DNA from: JB111 sp049856175
GTDB lineage: Bacteria; Actinomycetota; Actinomycetes; Actinomycetales; Actinomycetaceae
DNA length: 64,000 bases
NCBI RefSeq assembly: GCF_049856175.1
Contig: NZ_JBNDNA010000001.1
Coordinates: forward strand, 62,001-126,000
Reading direction: 5' to 3'
In this document: piece by piece, positions 24,213 through 31,920 of the stretch
How the letters are laid out: each line of letters starts with the position of its first letter
How positions within the stretch are numbered: position 1 is the stretch's first letter
Made by a program: the position numbers and the translations under genes
Notes under the pieces: model-generated
Seen by the model: the letters and a program-made list of their open reading frames with translations, nothing else
Told to the model about the DNA's origin: nothing
Databases searched by the model: none

Positions 24213-24357
24213 GTCTCTCCACAGGGATACCCACAGGTGGGGAGGAATGACACGGGTGTCGTTCGCCGGCCTCGCGGGCGGACGACGACGAGAACCACAG
24301 CCATGTGATTCCCACAGGTTTCCCCACACCTGGGGACGAATGACAGCCGTGTAGTTC
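24213..24357. repeat. Imperfect ~50-bp direct repeat with CCACAGG boxes and a GAATGACA core
   Basis: Two related blocks at 24213-24264 and 24306-24357 (offset 93 bp). Over their last 35 bases (24230-24264 and 24323-24357) they agree at 28 positions: CCCACA, TGGGGA, GAATGACA, GTGT and GTTC are shared. Each also has a CCACAGG upstream. Together with TGTGGACAC at 24376-24384 they resemble degenerate DnaA boxes. The 375-bp gap 24170-24544 between crgA and the rhomboid gene holds no gene that I can support. Confidence 0.6.
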
Positions 24358-24459
24358 CACAGCTGTGAGCATGGGTGTGGACACGGCTGCGCCACGTGTG
24401 CCGCGATCGCCCCGCGGATGGACGGTCCTCGCGACCGGCCCGGGCTCGGTGGACCTTCA

Positions 24460-24541
24460 CGGTCGGTCACGGGCTCGAGAGGGTCCGCGGTCGGCCCGGG
24501 CTCGAGAGGGTCCGCGGTCGGCCCGGGCTCGAGAGGGTCCG
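24460..24541. repeat. Three tandem 27-bp repeats after the rhomboid gene
   Basis: Unit CGGTCGGCCCGGGCTCGAG followed by AGGGTCCG. Copies at 24488-24514 and 24515-24541 are identical; the first (24460-24487) has one extra base and two changes. The array ends 4 bp before the stop codon of the minus-strand rhomboid gene, in its 3' untranslated region. No spacers, so not CRISPR. Confidence 0.85.
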
Positions 24542-24544
24542 GGG

Positions 24545-25516
24545 TCAGCCCGCGCCGGACAGGTACACCGCGCACGTCGCGACGAGCGCGACGGCGACGC
24601 CTGTCGAGGAACCGATCGCAACCGCCGCGGGCCGCCTGCGCCACGTGGACCAGGCCAGGCCGAGCACGATGCCGACCACCATGCCGCCCAGGTGCGCCTC
24701 CCAGGAGATGTTCCAGCCGGGGACGAAGCCGATGGCGAGGTTGATGACGAGCAGCACGAGCAGCTGGTTCGTCTGCTGACCCAGGCTGCGCTGGATCGCG
24801 AGGACGGCGCCGAACAGACCCATGACGGCACCGGAGAAGCCGACCACACCGGTGACCCAGCCGGCGGAGTCGGGACCGCCGGACAGAAGCAGCACCGCGG
24901 TGGACCCGCCCAGCGCGGTGAGCACCATGAGCACGGCCAGGCGCCAGCGGCCGACGACCGGTTCGAGCGCCTGGCCGGCGATCCACAGCGCGTACATGTT
25001 GAACATCAGGTGGGCCAGCCCGCCGTGCAGCACGACGGTGGTGAGCATCCGCCACGGCTCGTGCTCGGTGACCGCCGGCCAGTAGATGAGGTCGCCCTGG
25101 AGGCCCGTCGCCCGCTGCAGGAGGTAGACGACGCCGAGCACGCCCATGACCGCGAAGGTCAGGTAGGGGGATCCGGCGCGCACGCGTATCCCGACGGGCC
25201 CGGCCCCGCGGGCGGCACCGGGCCTCGGGCGGTTGTCCGGGTGCGGCGGCCCGGGCACGAGGTGCGGCGGCGGCTGCTGCCCGGGCGCGACGTACGCGCC
25301 GTAGCGGGGCGCCGGCGCGTACTCGCCGCCGCGCTGTCCGCCACTGGCCCCGGGAGGGCTCCCGCCCCCGTAGGGGTCGTGCCCGGCGGGGCTCCCGGCC
25401 CCGGCGGGTGGGTTCCCGGCGGGCCCCGGGGAGGTCCCGGAGGGTTCGCCGGTCCCGCCCGGGCCGTCCGGCACGCGCGGGTCGCGCATGTCCTCGGGCC
25501 CGGGCGGGGTGGTCAC
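24545..25516 (-). CDS. Rhomboid-family intramembrane serine protease
   Basis: A 323-residue protein. An N-terminal region of about 100 residues is rich in Pro and Gly. The rhomboid core follows with six to seven helices: PWRMLTTVVLHGGLAHLMFNMYAL (the His/Asn-containing helix), catalytic Ser in VVGFSGAVMG (GxSG), and catalytic His in WEAHLGGMVVG. Rhomboids cut membrane proteins within the bilayer; the substrate is unknown. GTG 25516 overlaps the stop of the cyclophilin gene (GTGA), so the two are co-translated. This pairing sits next to crgA in many actinobacteria. Confidence 0.93.
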   Translation of the reverse strand: MTTPPGPEDMRDPRVPDGPGGTGEPSGTSPGPAGNPPAGAGSPAGHDPYGGGSPPGASGGQRGGEYAPAPRYGAYVAPGQQPPPHLVPGPPHPDNRPRPGAARGAGPVGIRVRAGSPYLTFAVMGVLGVVYLLQRATGLQGDLIYWPAVTEHEPWRMLTTVVLHGGLAHLMFNMYALWIAGQALEPVVGRWRLAVLMVLTALGGSTAVLLLSGGPDSAGWVTGVVGFSGAVMGLFGAVLAIQRSLGQQTNQLLVLLVINLAIGFVPGWNISWEAHLGGMVVGIVLGLAWSTWRRRPAAVAIGSSTGVAVALVATCAVYLSGAG

Positions 25517-26034
25517 TCGACGATCTCGACGGACTCGATGACGACGGGCTCGACGGGACGGTCGGCCGCGCCGGTGGGCACCGCGCCGATCGCGTCGACG
25601 ACGCCGCGCGAGGCCTCGTCGGTCACCGTGCCGAAGATCGTGTGCTTGCCCTGGAGCCAGGTGGTGGGCTGGGTGGTGATGAAGAACTGGGACCCGTTGG
25701 TCCCCTGGCCGCCGCGCTTTCCGGCGTTCGCCATCGCGAGCACGTACGGCTCGGTGAAGCCCAGCTCGGGGTGGATCTCGTCGTCGAACGTGTAGCCCGG
25801 GCCGCCGCTGCCGGTGCCCTCGGGGCAACCGCCCTGGATCATGAAGTTCGGGATGACCCGGTGGAACGTCAGGCCGTCGTAGAACGGACGGGTGACCTTC
25901 TCGCCGGTCTCGGGGTCCGAGAACTCCTTGGTGCCGCGCGCGAGCTCGACGAAGTTCTTGACCGTCTTCGGCGCGTGGTTCGGGAAGAGCCGGATCGACA
26001 CGTCGCCGTGGTTGGTGTGCAGGATGGCGTCCAT
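25513..26034 (-). CDS. ppiA: Peptidyl-prolyl cis-trans isomerase, cyclophilin type
   Basis: A 173-residue cytoplasmic cyclophilin that catalyses proline isomerisation during folding. It has the active-site segment FYDGLTFHRVIPNFMIQGG (Arg and Phe of the catalytic site), GTNGSQFFIT and TIFGTVT. There is no signal peptide. ATG 26034 is the conserved start (MDAILHTNHGDVSIRLF); an upstream in-frame ATG would read through a non-coding repeat. Followed directly by the rhomboid gene. Confidence 0.95.
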   Translation of the reverse strand: MDAILHTNHGDVSIRLFPNHAPKTVKNFVELARGTKEFSDPETGEKVTRPFYDGLTFHRVIPNFMIQGGCPEGTGSGGPGYTFDDEIHPELGFTEPYVLAMANAGKRGGQGTNGSQFFITTQPTTWLQGKHTIFGTVTDEASRGVVDAIGAVPTGAADRPVEPVVIESVEIVE

Positions 26035-26087
26035 ACCCCGATCTTCGCACGCGTGGGGCCCCCGGCACCTCCCGGTCCCGGCGGGTC

Positions 26088-26189
26088 GCCGTTCACCTGG
26101 TGGGACGCCCGGCCCGTGCCGTGCGCCGCCGCTCACGTGGTGGGACGGCCCCGGCCCGCGCCGTGCGCCGCCGCTCACGTGGTGGGACG
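26088..26189. repeat. Three copies of a 20-bp repeat with a CACGTG core, upstream of ppiA
   Basis: GCCGCTCACGTGGTGGGACG occurs at 26128-26147 and 26170-26189 (identical), with a third copy at 26088-26107 differing at two positions. The spacers (20 and 22 bp) are also alike (CCCGGCCCG/GCCGTGCGCC). The array is 54 bp upstream of the minus-strand ppiA start, in a 311-bp gap (26035-26345) with no gene of its own. It could be a multi-site operator or a dispersed palindromic repeat. Confidence 0.85.
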
Positions 26190-26345
26190 CACCATGCGGG
26201 CCGGGTCCGTCCCCCGTCTCCGGCGTTCTACTGGCAGCCCACGGCCTGATACGGAACTATGGGGGGTGGGGCGGAACGGCACCCGCCGCGAACGACGAGC
26301 AGGTCGGGTCCCGACCGCACGACCGCTACGAATGGAGAAACGCAC

Positions 26346-27194
26346 ATGTCGCGCAAGAACAAGCGCACGTCCACGACGGCGGAGAACGGGCAGGCCGATG
26401 TCGGCGCGAGGCTCGCCGACCTGGGCACCGCGCTCTCCGAGCAGGCCAAGATCAAGGGCGCCCGTGCGGCCGAGCTCGCGCAGGACGGCGTCGACTGGGC
26501 GGCCCCGCGCGTCCAGAAGGCCCTCGACGACGCACGGACCACCGCGGGTCCCTCGCTCGAGCAGGCCCGGAGCAAGGCCGAGTCCGGCTACGCCACGGCC
26601 CGCGACAAGGTGAAGGACGACTACGTCCCGCGGGTCCAGAAGGCCATGCACGACGCCGCCGAGGCGGCGAGGTCGGACGCACCGCTCACCGACCGGGCGA
26701 AGGACGCGACGAAGGCGGCACGCACCTCGCTCACCGAGAAGCCCGCCAAGAAGAAGGGCGGCGCAGGCAAGGCGCTCGGCTGGGTGCTCGTGGGCACCGC
26801 CGTCGCGGGCGCCGGCTACCTCGTGTGGCGCCGCACCCAGCCGGTCGACGACCCGTGGGCGGAGGAGTACTGGGACGACACCACGGTGTCGCGCCCGGCC
26901 GACTCCTCGGGCTCGCTCGGCGACAAGGCGAACGCGGCCAAGGACAAGGCGGCCGACCTCGCGGGCAAGGCCAAGGACGCCGCGTCGTCGGCGGCCGGCA
27001 CCGTGAAGGACAAGGCGGCCGACCTCGCCGACCGCAGCGGCGACGACGCCCAGGTCAGCGACGCCACGGCAGCGCCGGACGACGCGGCCGCGGCCGACGT
27101 CCCGGTCGAGGCCGCCGGCACGGGTGTCTCCCCGGAGGACACCCCGGTCTACAACGACACGGCAGACCCGCAGGCGGGCAAGCCCCAGGCCTGA
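26346..27194 (+). CDS. Hypothetical membrane protein with amphipathic Lys/Ala repeats
   Basis: A 282-residue protein of unknown function. Residues 1-135 are highly charged and Ala-rich, predicted helical (DLGTALSEQAKIKGARAAEL, DKVKDDYVPRVQKAMHD), resembling LEA or apolipoprotein-like amphipathic helices. One helix follows (ALGWVLVGTAVAGAGYLVW, about 140-158), then a Trp/Glu/Asp patch (DDPWAEEYWDD) and KDKAADLAGKAKDAASSAAG-type 11-mer repeats at the end. Such proteins in actinobacteria may act in envelope stress, but this is speculation. ATG 26346 with GGAGAAACGCAC upstream. A very strong terminator follows. Confidence 0.85.
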   Translation: MSRKNKRTSTTAENGQADVGARLADLGTALSEQAKIKGARAAELAQDGVDWAAPRVQKALDDARTTAGPSLEQARSKAESGYATARDKVKDDYVPRVQKAMHDAAEAARSDAPLTDRAKDATKAARTSLTEKPAKKKGGAGKALGWVLVGTAVAGAGYLVWRRTQPVDDPWAEEYWDDTTVSRPADSSGSLGDKANAAKDKAADLAGKAKDAASSAAGTVKDKAADLADRSGDDAQVSDATAAPDDAAAADVPVEAAGTGVSPEDTPVYNDTADPQAGKPQA

Positions 27195-27214
27195 TCCCGG
27201 TCTCATCGCGCCAC

Positions 27215-27254
27215 CGACGACGGGGGCCGACCGTGCGGTCGGCCCCCGTCGTCG
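27215..27254. terminator. Strong hairpin terminator, 18-bp stem
   Basis: CGACGACGGGGGCCGACC (27215-27232) pairs perfectly with 27237-27254 around a GTGC loop. It starts 20 bp after the stop of the plus-strand membrane-protein gene, and the minus-strand gene at 27341 ends facing it, so it may serve both. Confidence 0.85.
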
Positions 27255-27340
27255 TGCCTGCCGCGCGACCGTGGTCATGCAGCCGTCGTCGGCCGTCGGC
27301 CGTCCTCCGGTAGGACCTCGGCGCCCGGGCGGGCGAGGCC

Positions 27341-27964
27341 TCAGGCCGCGCGTGCCCCTGCGATGACGTCCCTGAGGTCTGCGCGCTCGAGGCGTCGCCC
27401 GAACACCGGGCCGGAGGGCTCGAGCAGATGGGCGTCGGCCGCGGCGATCGGCAGCGGGTCGAACCCCGCGCGGTCGACGACGTCCGTGACCCGCCGCACG
27501 GCATCGGCGTCGTCCCCGGCGACGGCGAAGGCCCGCCGACCAGGCGCGCCGGTCGGACGGGCGTCGGCCAGCAGGTCCGCGTAGGCCGCATGGTTGAAGG
27601 TCTTGACGATCCGAGCCCCCGGGTGCGCGGCGGCGAGCGCGGCGGTCGTGTCGACCTCGTGCGCCGTGGCCGCGTCCGTGTCGTACCAGGAGTTCGTCGC
27701 GTCCACGACCACACCGCGGAACGCCTCGACATCCAGGTCGCGCGCCGACGCCATCGGTAGCGCGAGCACGACGACGTCGGCCCGGCGCGCCACCTCCTCG
27801 AGCTCGACGAGCTCCGCCTCCGGCAGGACGCTGCCGACGACGAGCGCCACGTGCGGGGCGTCGGGCCGGTCGGTGACGAGCAGGTGATAGCCCGCGTCCG
27901 CGAGCAGCCGGCCGATCGCCGTGCCGAGCCGGCCCGCTCCGACGATGCCGATGGTCTCAGTCAT
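27341..27964 (-). CDS. NAD(P)-binding oxidoreductase, F420-dependent NADP reductase-like
   Basis: A 207-residue protein of the NADPH-dependent F420 reductase fold. It has a Rossmann start (ETIGIVGAGRLGTAIGRLLADAGY), then VVLALPMA, VVDATNSWYDTD and IVKTFNHAAYADLL, typical of the family, where NADP and F420 (or another acceptor) exchange hydride. Many members near LLM flavin enzymes have no proven F420 role. ATG 27964 overlaps a GCGGGA-type palindrome. Divergent from an LLM-class oxidoreductase, with shared inverted repeats between them, so the pair is probably co-regulated. Confidence 0.85.
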   Translation of the reverse strand: MTETIGIVGAGRLGTAIGRLLADAGYHLLVTDRPDAPHVALVVGSVLPEAELVELEEVARRADVVVLALPMASARDLDVEAFRGVVVDATNSWYDTDAATAHEVDTTAALAAAHPGARIVKTFNHAAYADLLADARPTGAPGRRAFAVAGDDADAVRRVTDVVDRAGFDPLPIAAADAHLLEPSGPVFGRRLERADLRDVIAGARAA

Positions 27965-27967
27965 GCT

Positions 27968-28048
27968 GCGGGAACGTCCCGCGGCCCGCGCGCTATTCCG
28001 CACGCTGTGCCGCCGGGGCCCGCCGAGCGGCACCAGGGTGCGGAATAG
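27968..28048. promoter_or_regulatory. Inverted repeats in the divergent promoter region of the redox gene pair
   Basis: Two 11-bp arms, CTATTCCGCAC (27993-28003) and GTGCGGAATAG (28038-28048), are perfect inverted copies 45 bp apart. A separate palindrome GCGGGA-ACG-TCCCGC lies at 27968-27982 directly before the minus-strand start. All of it is within the 112-bp gap between two divergent start codons. The layout suggests an operator bound by a dimeric repressor at two sites or by looping; no regulator gene is adjacent. Confidence 0.6.
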
Positions 28049-28076
28049 TCGGCGTCCGGGCCGGGTTGCGCGGGTC

Positions 28077-29102
28077 ATGACCATCGAGCTCGGCATCGAC
28101 ACCTTCGGCGACGTGACCTCCCGCGAGGACGGGACGCTGCTGAGCCACGCGCAGACCGTCCGCAACGTCGTCGAGGAGGGTGTGCTCGCCGACGAGGTCG
28201 GGCTGGACGCCATCGGCATCGGTGAGCACCATCGCGATGACTTCGCCGTGTCGTCGCCCGAGATGGTGCTCGCCGCGATCGCCGCCCGCACGACGCGCAT
28301 CCAGCTGGCGTCCGCCGTGACGGTGCTCAGCTCGGACGACCCGGTGCGCGTGCACGAACGGTTCGCCACCCTCGACGCGCTCAGCTCCGGACGGGCGGAG
28401 GTCGTCCTCGGTCGAGGGTCCTTCACCGAGTCCTTCCCGCTGTTCGGGTTCAGGCTCGAGGACTACGAGGCCCTGTTCGAGGAGAAGCTCGAGGTCTTCT
28501 CGCGGCTGCGGACCTCGCAGCCCGTGACCTGGCGCGGGACCCACGTCCAGAACCTCGACCAGGTCACCGTCTACCCGCCCGTGGAGAACGGGATGCTGCG
28601 GGCGTGGGTGGCGGTCGGCGGGAGCCCGCAGTCGGTGGTCCGCGCGGCGCAGCACGACCTGCCGCTCATGCTGGCGATCATCGGCGGGCCGGTCCCCCGC
28701 TTCGCGCCGTTCGCCGACCTCTACCGGCGCGCGCTCGACCAGCTCGGCCGCGGTCCGCAGCCGGTCGGCTACCACTCCTACGGGCACGTCGCCGAGACGG
28801 ACGAGCAGGCCCGCGAGGAGATCTACCCGCACTACGTCGAGCAGGTCGCGCGCATCGGTCGCGAGCGGGGCTGGAGCCCGCCCTCGCGCGCGTCGTTCGA
28901 GCACGAGGCCGAGCACGGCGCGATGGCGGTCGGCTCGCCGGAGACCGTGGCCCGCAAGATCGCCGAGGGCGTGCGTGCCCTGGGTGCGGACCGGTTCGAC
29001 CTCAAGGTGAGCACCGGCCGGCTGCCCCACGAGAAGATCATGGCGAGCATCGAGCTGTACGGCACGAAGGTCGCGCCCATGGTGCGCGACATGCTCGCCT
29101 GA
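28077..29102 (+). CDS. LLM-class (luciferase-like) flavin-dependent oxidoreductase
   Basis: A 341-residue TIM-barrel protein of the bacterial luciferase/F420 monooxygenase superfamily. Family features: GIDTFGD start, LADEVGLDAIGIGEHHRDDFAVSSPEMVLAAIAART, LASAVTVLSSDDPVRVHERFATLDALSSGRAEVVLGRGSF and the C-terminal SPETVARKIAEGVRALGADRFDLKVSTGRLPHEKIM. It should bind FMN or F420; the substrate is unknown. ATG at 28077. It is divergent from the NADP/F420 reductase-like gene, which could supply reduced cofactor (inference). Confidence 0.9.
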   Translation: MTIELGIDTFGDVTSREDGTLLSHAQTVRNVVEEGVLADEVGLDAIGIGEHHRDDFAVSSPEMVLAAIAARTTRIQLASAVTVLSSDDPVRVHERFATLDALSSGRAEVVLGRGSFTESFPLFGFRLEDYEALFEEKLEVFSRLRTSQPVTWRGTHVQNLDQVTVYPPVENGMLRAWVAVGGSPQSVVRAAQHDLPLMLAIIGGPVPRFAPFADLYRRALDQLGRGPQPVGYHSYGHVAETDEQAREEIYPHYVEQVARIGRERGWSPPSRASFEHEAEHGAMAVGSPETVARKIAEGVRALGADRFDLKVSTGRLPHEKIMASIELYGTKVAPMVRDMLA

Positions 29103-29122
29103 GCCCGGACGGCGGGCCCTCG

Positions 29123-29674
29123 CTACTGGACGGCGGCGCCGGTCTCGGCCGGGTCGATCGGGTCCGCGCAGTAGGAGAGCGGGCCGTCACCCTGGCCGTG
29201 GAAGTGGTGCTCCTCGCCGCCGACACCCAGGATCAGCAACCGCCCCTCGACGAGTGCCTGCGTGTAGGCCTGACCCGGGGTCGGGCAGCCGATCGAGCCG
29301 TCCGACCAGGTGACCTCCTCGAACGAGATCACCTCGATGTCGGCGGGCTCGCTGTCGGTGTCGGTCGCGAGGTCCTCGATCGCGGCCTCGACGTCGGGAT
29401 CCTGGGCCGAGCCGTCCGAACCTCCGGCGTCACCCGATCCGCCCGGGTCGACGCTGTCCGACGGCGTCTCGTCCGCATCGTTGTCCGTCGGTGCCTCGCC
29501 GGTCGGTGCCTCGTCACCCGGGGTCTCGTCGCTCTCGGTCTCGTCCGACGGCTGTTCTGGCGCCGGTGCCTGGGTCGTCGGCTCGTCCGTGTCCTCGCTC
29601 CCGCCGTCACTGCACGCACCGAGCGTCAGGAGCGCGGCCGCCGCCACGGCGAGCACTCTGTGGTTCGTCCTCAT
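29123..29674 (-). CDS. Lipoprotein with an acidic Thr/Ser/Pro-rich linker
   Basis: A 183-residue secreted lipoprotein: n-region MRTNHR, hydrophobic core VLAVAAAALLTLGAC with lipobox LGAC (C21), then about 75 residues of Glu/Asp/Thr/Pro-rich linker, and a small C-terminal domain (about 95-183) with two Cys residues and GSIGCPTPGQAYTQALVEGRLLIL. The C-terminal domain looks like those of short uncharacterised actinobacterial lipoproteins in which GCP..G..Y is conserved. Function unknown. It is convergent with the LLM gene (20-bp gap). Confidence 0.85.
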   Translation of the reverse strand: MRTNHRVLAVAAAALLTLGACSDGGSEDTDEPTTQAPAPEQPSDETESDETPGDEAPTGEAPTDNDADETPSDSVDPGGSGDAGGSDGSAQDPDVEAAIEDLATDTDSEPADIEVISFEEVTWSDGSIGCPTPGQAYTQALVEGRLLILGVGGEEHHFHGQGDGPLSYCADPIDPAETGAAVQ

Positions 29675-29789
29675 CGTCGATCACCTCCGGTGGGTCCCAC
29701 CGTAAGCGGCAGCACCGGTCCCTGCACGGGCCGAGGTACCCACCGGCCGCTGCTGGTCCCGGGCATTGCCCGATGGCGGACCTCGCCGG

Positions 29790-30125
29790 TCAGTCCCGTT
29801 CGCGAGCGACCGTCAGCAGGCAGGCGGAGTCCTCGAGCGCCCGCACGCCGTGCCGGACCGGTGGGATCTCGGCCATAGCGCCGGCCGCCAGCTCAACCTC
29901 GTCCTGCCCGGCATGGAGCACCACGCGTCCGCGCAGCACGTGGAGGGTCGCCTCCCCCGGACTGTCGTGCTCCTGGAGCTCCGTGCCCTCGAGGAGGACC
30001 ATGAGGTGCTGACGCAGCCGGGAGGTCCGGTCCCCGACGACGGCGGTCGACGAGCGGCGCGCCCGTGCCTCGCGGGCGAGCTCCAGCTGCTCGTCGATCA
30101 GTGCGTCGAGGTCGATGCGGTCCAT
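29790..30125 (-). CDS. Cupin-fold protein
   Basis: A 111-residue single-domain cupin. The first cupin motif is weak (HDSPGEATLHVLRGRVVLHAG), with EVELAAGAMAEIPPVRHGVRALEDSACLLTVARE as the second motif. The N-terminal 40 residues form a charged helix (DRIDLDALIDEQLELAREARARR). Members may bind a metal or act as small regulators; the metal-binding histidines are only partly kept (H in the first motif, H in PPVRHGV). Located 95 bp downstream of fdxA on the same strand. Confidence 0.82.
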   Translation of the reverse strand: MDRIDLDALIDEQLELAREARARRSSTAVVGDRTSRLRQHLMVLLEGTELQEHDSPGEATLHVLRGRVVLHAGQDEVELAAGAMAEIPPVRHGVRALEDSACLLTVARERD

Positions 30126-30219
30126 CTCGTCTCCCTGGTGTCGGTGTCCCCGACGTCGGGGACCTGTGGGCGCCCCCGGCGTCGGGGAGCTGTGGTGGTG
30201 GTGGACTCCGGCGGGGTTG

Positions 30220-30576
30220 TCACAGACCCCTGCGTCCGGCGCCGGGCGGGGCGCTCGCCACGAGCTCGGTGTCGACGCCCAGCCTGCCGACCCACTGGGC
30301 CCCGCCGGGCGCGCCGATCGGCTCGTCGCGGCCGGGCAGCGTGTCGTCGAAGAAGCCGGCGTTCTCCACGAGAAAGGGTTGCAGGGACCGGGGCAGGTCG
30401 TCCTCGTAGTAGATGGCCATGACCGGGCAGACCGGCTCGCACGCGCCGCAGTCGATGCACTCCTCGGGGTGGATGTAGAGCATCCGGTCGCCCTCGTAGA
30501 TGCAGTCCACCGGGCACTCGTCGACGCACCCGCGGTCGAGCACGTCGATGCACGGCTGGGCGATCACGTACGTCAT
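30220..30576 (-). CDS. fdxA: 7Fe ferredoxin (3Fe-4S/4Fe-4S), FdxA
   Basis: A 118-residue ferredoxin with all eight cysteines of the FdxA type: C9, C17, C21, C25, C40, C43, C46 and C50 (CVDECPVDCIYEG and CIDCGACEPVCP). C9, C17 and C50 are expected to hold the 3Fe-4S cluster and C21, C40, C43, C46 the 4Fe-4S cluster. It is a small cytoplasmic electron carrier for oxidoreductases or P450s. It is divergent from a cupin gene across only 38 bp, so their promoters must overlap or be leaderless. Confidence 0.95.
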   Translation of the reverse strand: MTYVIAQPCIDVLDRGCVDECPVDCIYEGDRMLYIHPEECIDCGACEPVCPVMAIYYEDDLPRSLQPFLVENAGFFDDTLPGRDEPIGAPGGAQWVGRLGVDTELVASAPPGAGRRGL

Positions 30577-30614
30577 CCGACGACCCTAGTGAGGCCGACG
30601 GATACTCTCGAGGC

Positions 30615-31007
30615 ATGTCGACAGGCGGATCGGAACGTCCACGGATCGTCGCGTCGACGTCAGCGCTCGGCCCCGAGGTCGGTGACCCGGGGGCCACCGG
30701 GGCGCTCTGGCACCTGACGGGCGACGAGCGGGGGCTCGACGCGAACGTCGTCCAGCTGCCGCCGGGCGGTCGGATCGACCGGCACGCCGGTCCGGCGCTC
30801 GACGTGCTGTGGCACGTCGTCGCCGGTGCCGGCAGGCTGCTCACCGACGGCGACGGCGACGGCGACGGGCTCAGGATCGGGCCCGGCGACGTCGTGCACC
30901 TCCCCCGCGGCACCGAGCGTGGAGTGGTGGCCGGCGAGGGAGGCCTCCGTTACCTCACCGTCCACGACCGCAAGCCGCCGCTCGGGCTCGGCCCGACGCG
31001 GAGCTGA
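30615..31007 (+). CDS. Cupin-fold protein
   Basis: A 130-residue protein with a cupin pattern: PPGGRIDRHAGPALDVLWHVVAGAGRLL as motif 1 and GLRIGPGDVVHLPRGTERGVVAGEGGLRYLTVH as motif 2. A short Asp/Gly-rich repeat (DGDGDGDG) sits between. The substrate is unknown. GATACTCTCGAGGC lies immediately before the ATG at 30615 and could be a -10 box of a near-leaderless transcript. Divergent from fdxA. Confidence 0.82.
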   Translation: MSTGGSERPRIVASTSALGPEVGDPGATGALWHLTGDERGLDANVVQLPPGGRIDRHAGPALDVLWHVVAGAGRLLTDGDGDGDGLRIGPGDVVHLPRGTERGVVAGEGGLRYLTVHDRKPPLGLGPTRS

Positions 31008-31239
31008 GGACCCGGCAGGAGCCGGGGAGGCCGGCGGCACGGCTGCGCTCGGAACAGGACGGTCTGCCTCAGGTGCACTCGCACGAGAACGGGCCGGTCC
31101 GCGAGGGGCGTACTCCCCACCGTCACCGTCTCGTGCCGGCCGCAGGCGCCCTAGCCTCGTACGCGGTACGGCGAGGCTGACGACGCCCCGCTCATCGGAC
31201 GCACACCGCGTCCGGGTCGACGAGCAGCAAGGTACTTCC

Positions 31240-31920
31240 ATGACACTCGGATCCTCGGTCGGCATCGACGCCGACATCGATCCCATCACCGGCACGGACC
31301 ATGACCAGTACGTCGCGGTGACGGTCGCCGACGGCGGCCACATCGTCGGTCTCGAGCTGGACCGCAACTGGCGCGTCGACATCGGTCCTGCAGGGCTCGA
31401 GCACTCGTTCGTCGAGGCGTACGGCGCAGCGATGACGGAGCTGACCGACGTGGTGCTCGCCCGGTCGTCCCAGATGTTCGACGCTTTCGAGGAGAACCTC
31501 GCCGGCGCACGCTCGGGCACGAGCCTGACCCCGATGAGCGAGGACGAACGGCACGAGGCGCTGAGGACGCTACGGGAGTCGGCCGCGGAGAGGGCCGGCT
31601 ATGCCGAACGACTCACCCAGCTGAAGACGGAGGTCCGCAGCCACACCACCACGGACGGTCGACTGACCGTGGAGACCCGGGACGGTCTGCCGCTGGCCGT
31701 CCACGTGCACGACCGCTGGGGCGAGGGGCGGGACGCCACATGGTGCGCACGGGCGCTGTACGGCCTCATCGAGACGGCCCGGGCCGCGCAGGAGGCCGAG
31801 ATGCAGCACCTCGCGGCCGAGTTCCCGGCGACCCACCGCCTGCTCGAGCTCTCGCAGAACCAGGAACGGTCCGCCGACCTCGGCCGGACCACCGCCGACG
31901 ACGGGAAGGACCCCTCATGA
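31240..31920 (+). CDS. YbaB/EbfC-like protein of a type VII secretion-associated cluster
   Basis: A 226-residue protein with two YbaB/EbfC-like halves: VTVADGGHIVGLELDRNWRVDIGPAGLEHSFVEAYGAAM (about 30-70) and a second block TTDGRLTVETRDGLPLAVHVHDRWGEGRD followed by a helical stretch (about 130-190). Proteins of this kind in actinobacteria commonly sit directly upstream of EspC/WXG100-like genes of ESX loci. ATG 31240 is preceded by AAGG. Its stop overlaps the next ATG (ATGA), so the two products are made together. Acting as a chaperone or DNA-binding partner is only inference. Confidence 0.75.
   Translation: MTLGSSVGIDADIDPITGTDHDQYVAVTVADGGHIVGLELDRNWRVDIGPAGLEHSFVEAYGAAMTELTDVVLARSSQMFDAFEENLAGARSGTSLTPMSEDERHEALRTLRESAAERAGYAERLTQLKTEVRSHTTTDGRLTVETRDGLPLAVHVHDRWGEGRDATWCARALYGLIETARAAQEAEMQHLAAEFPATHRLLELSQNQERSADLGRTTADDGKDPS

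Noticed and set aside
24460..24541. Tandem repeats considered as a CRISPR array
   Set aside because: Repeats are directly adjacent without spacers, and there are no cas genes.
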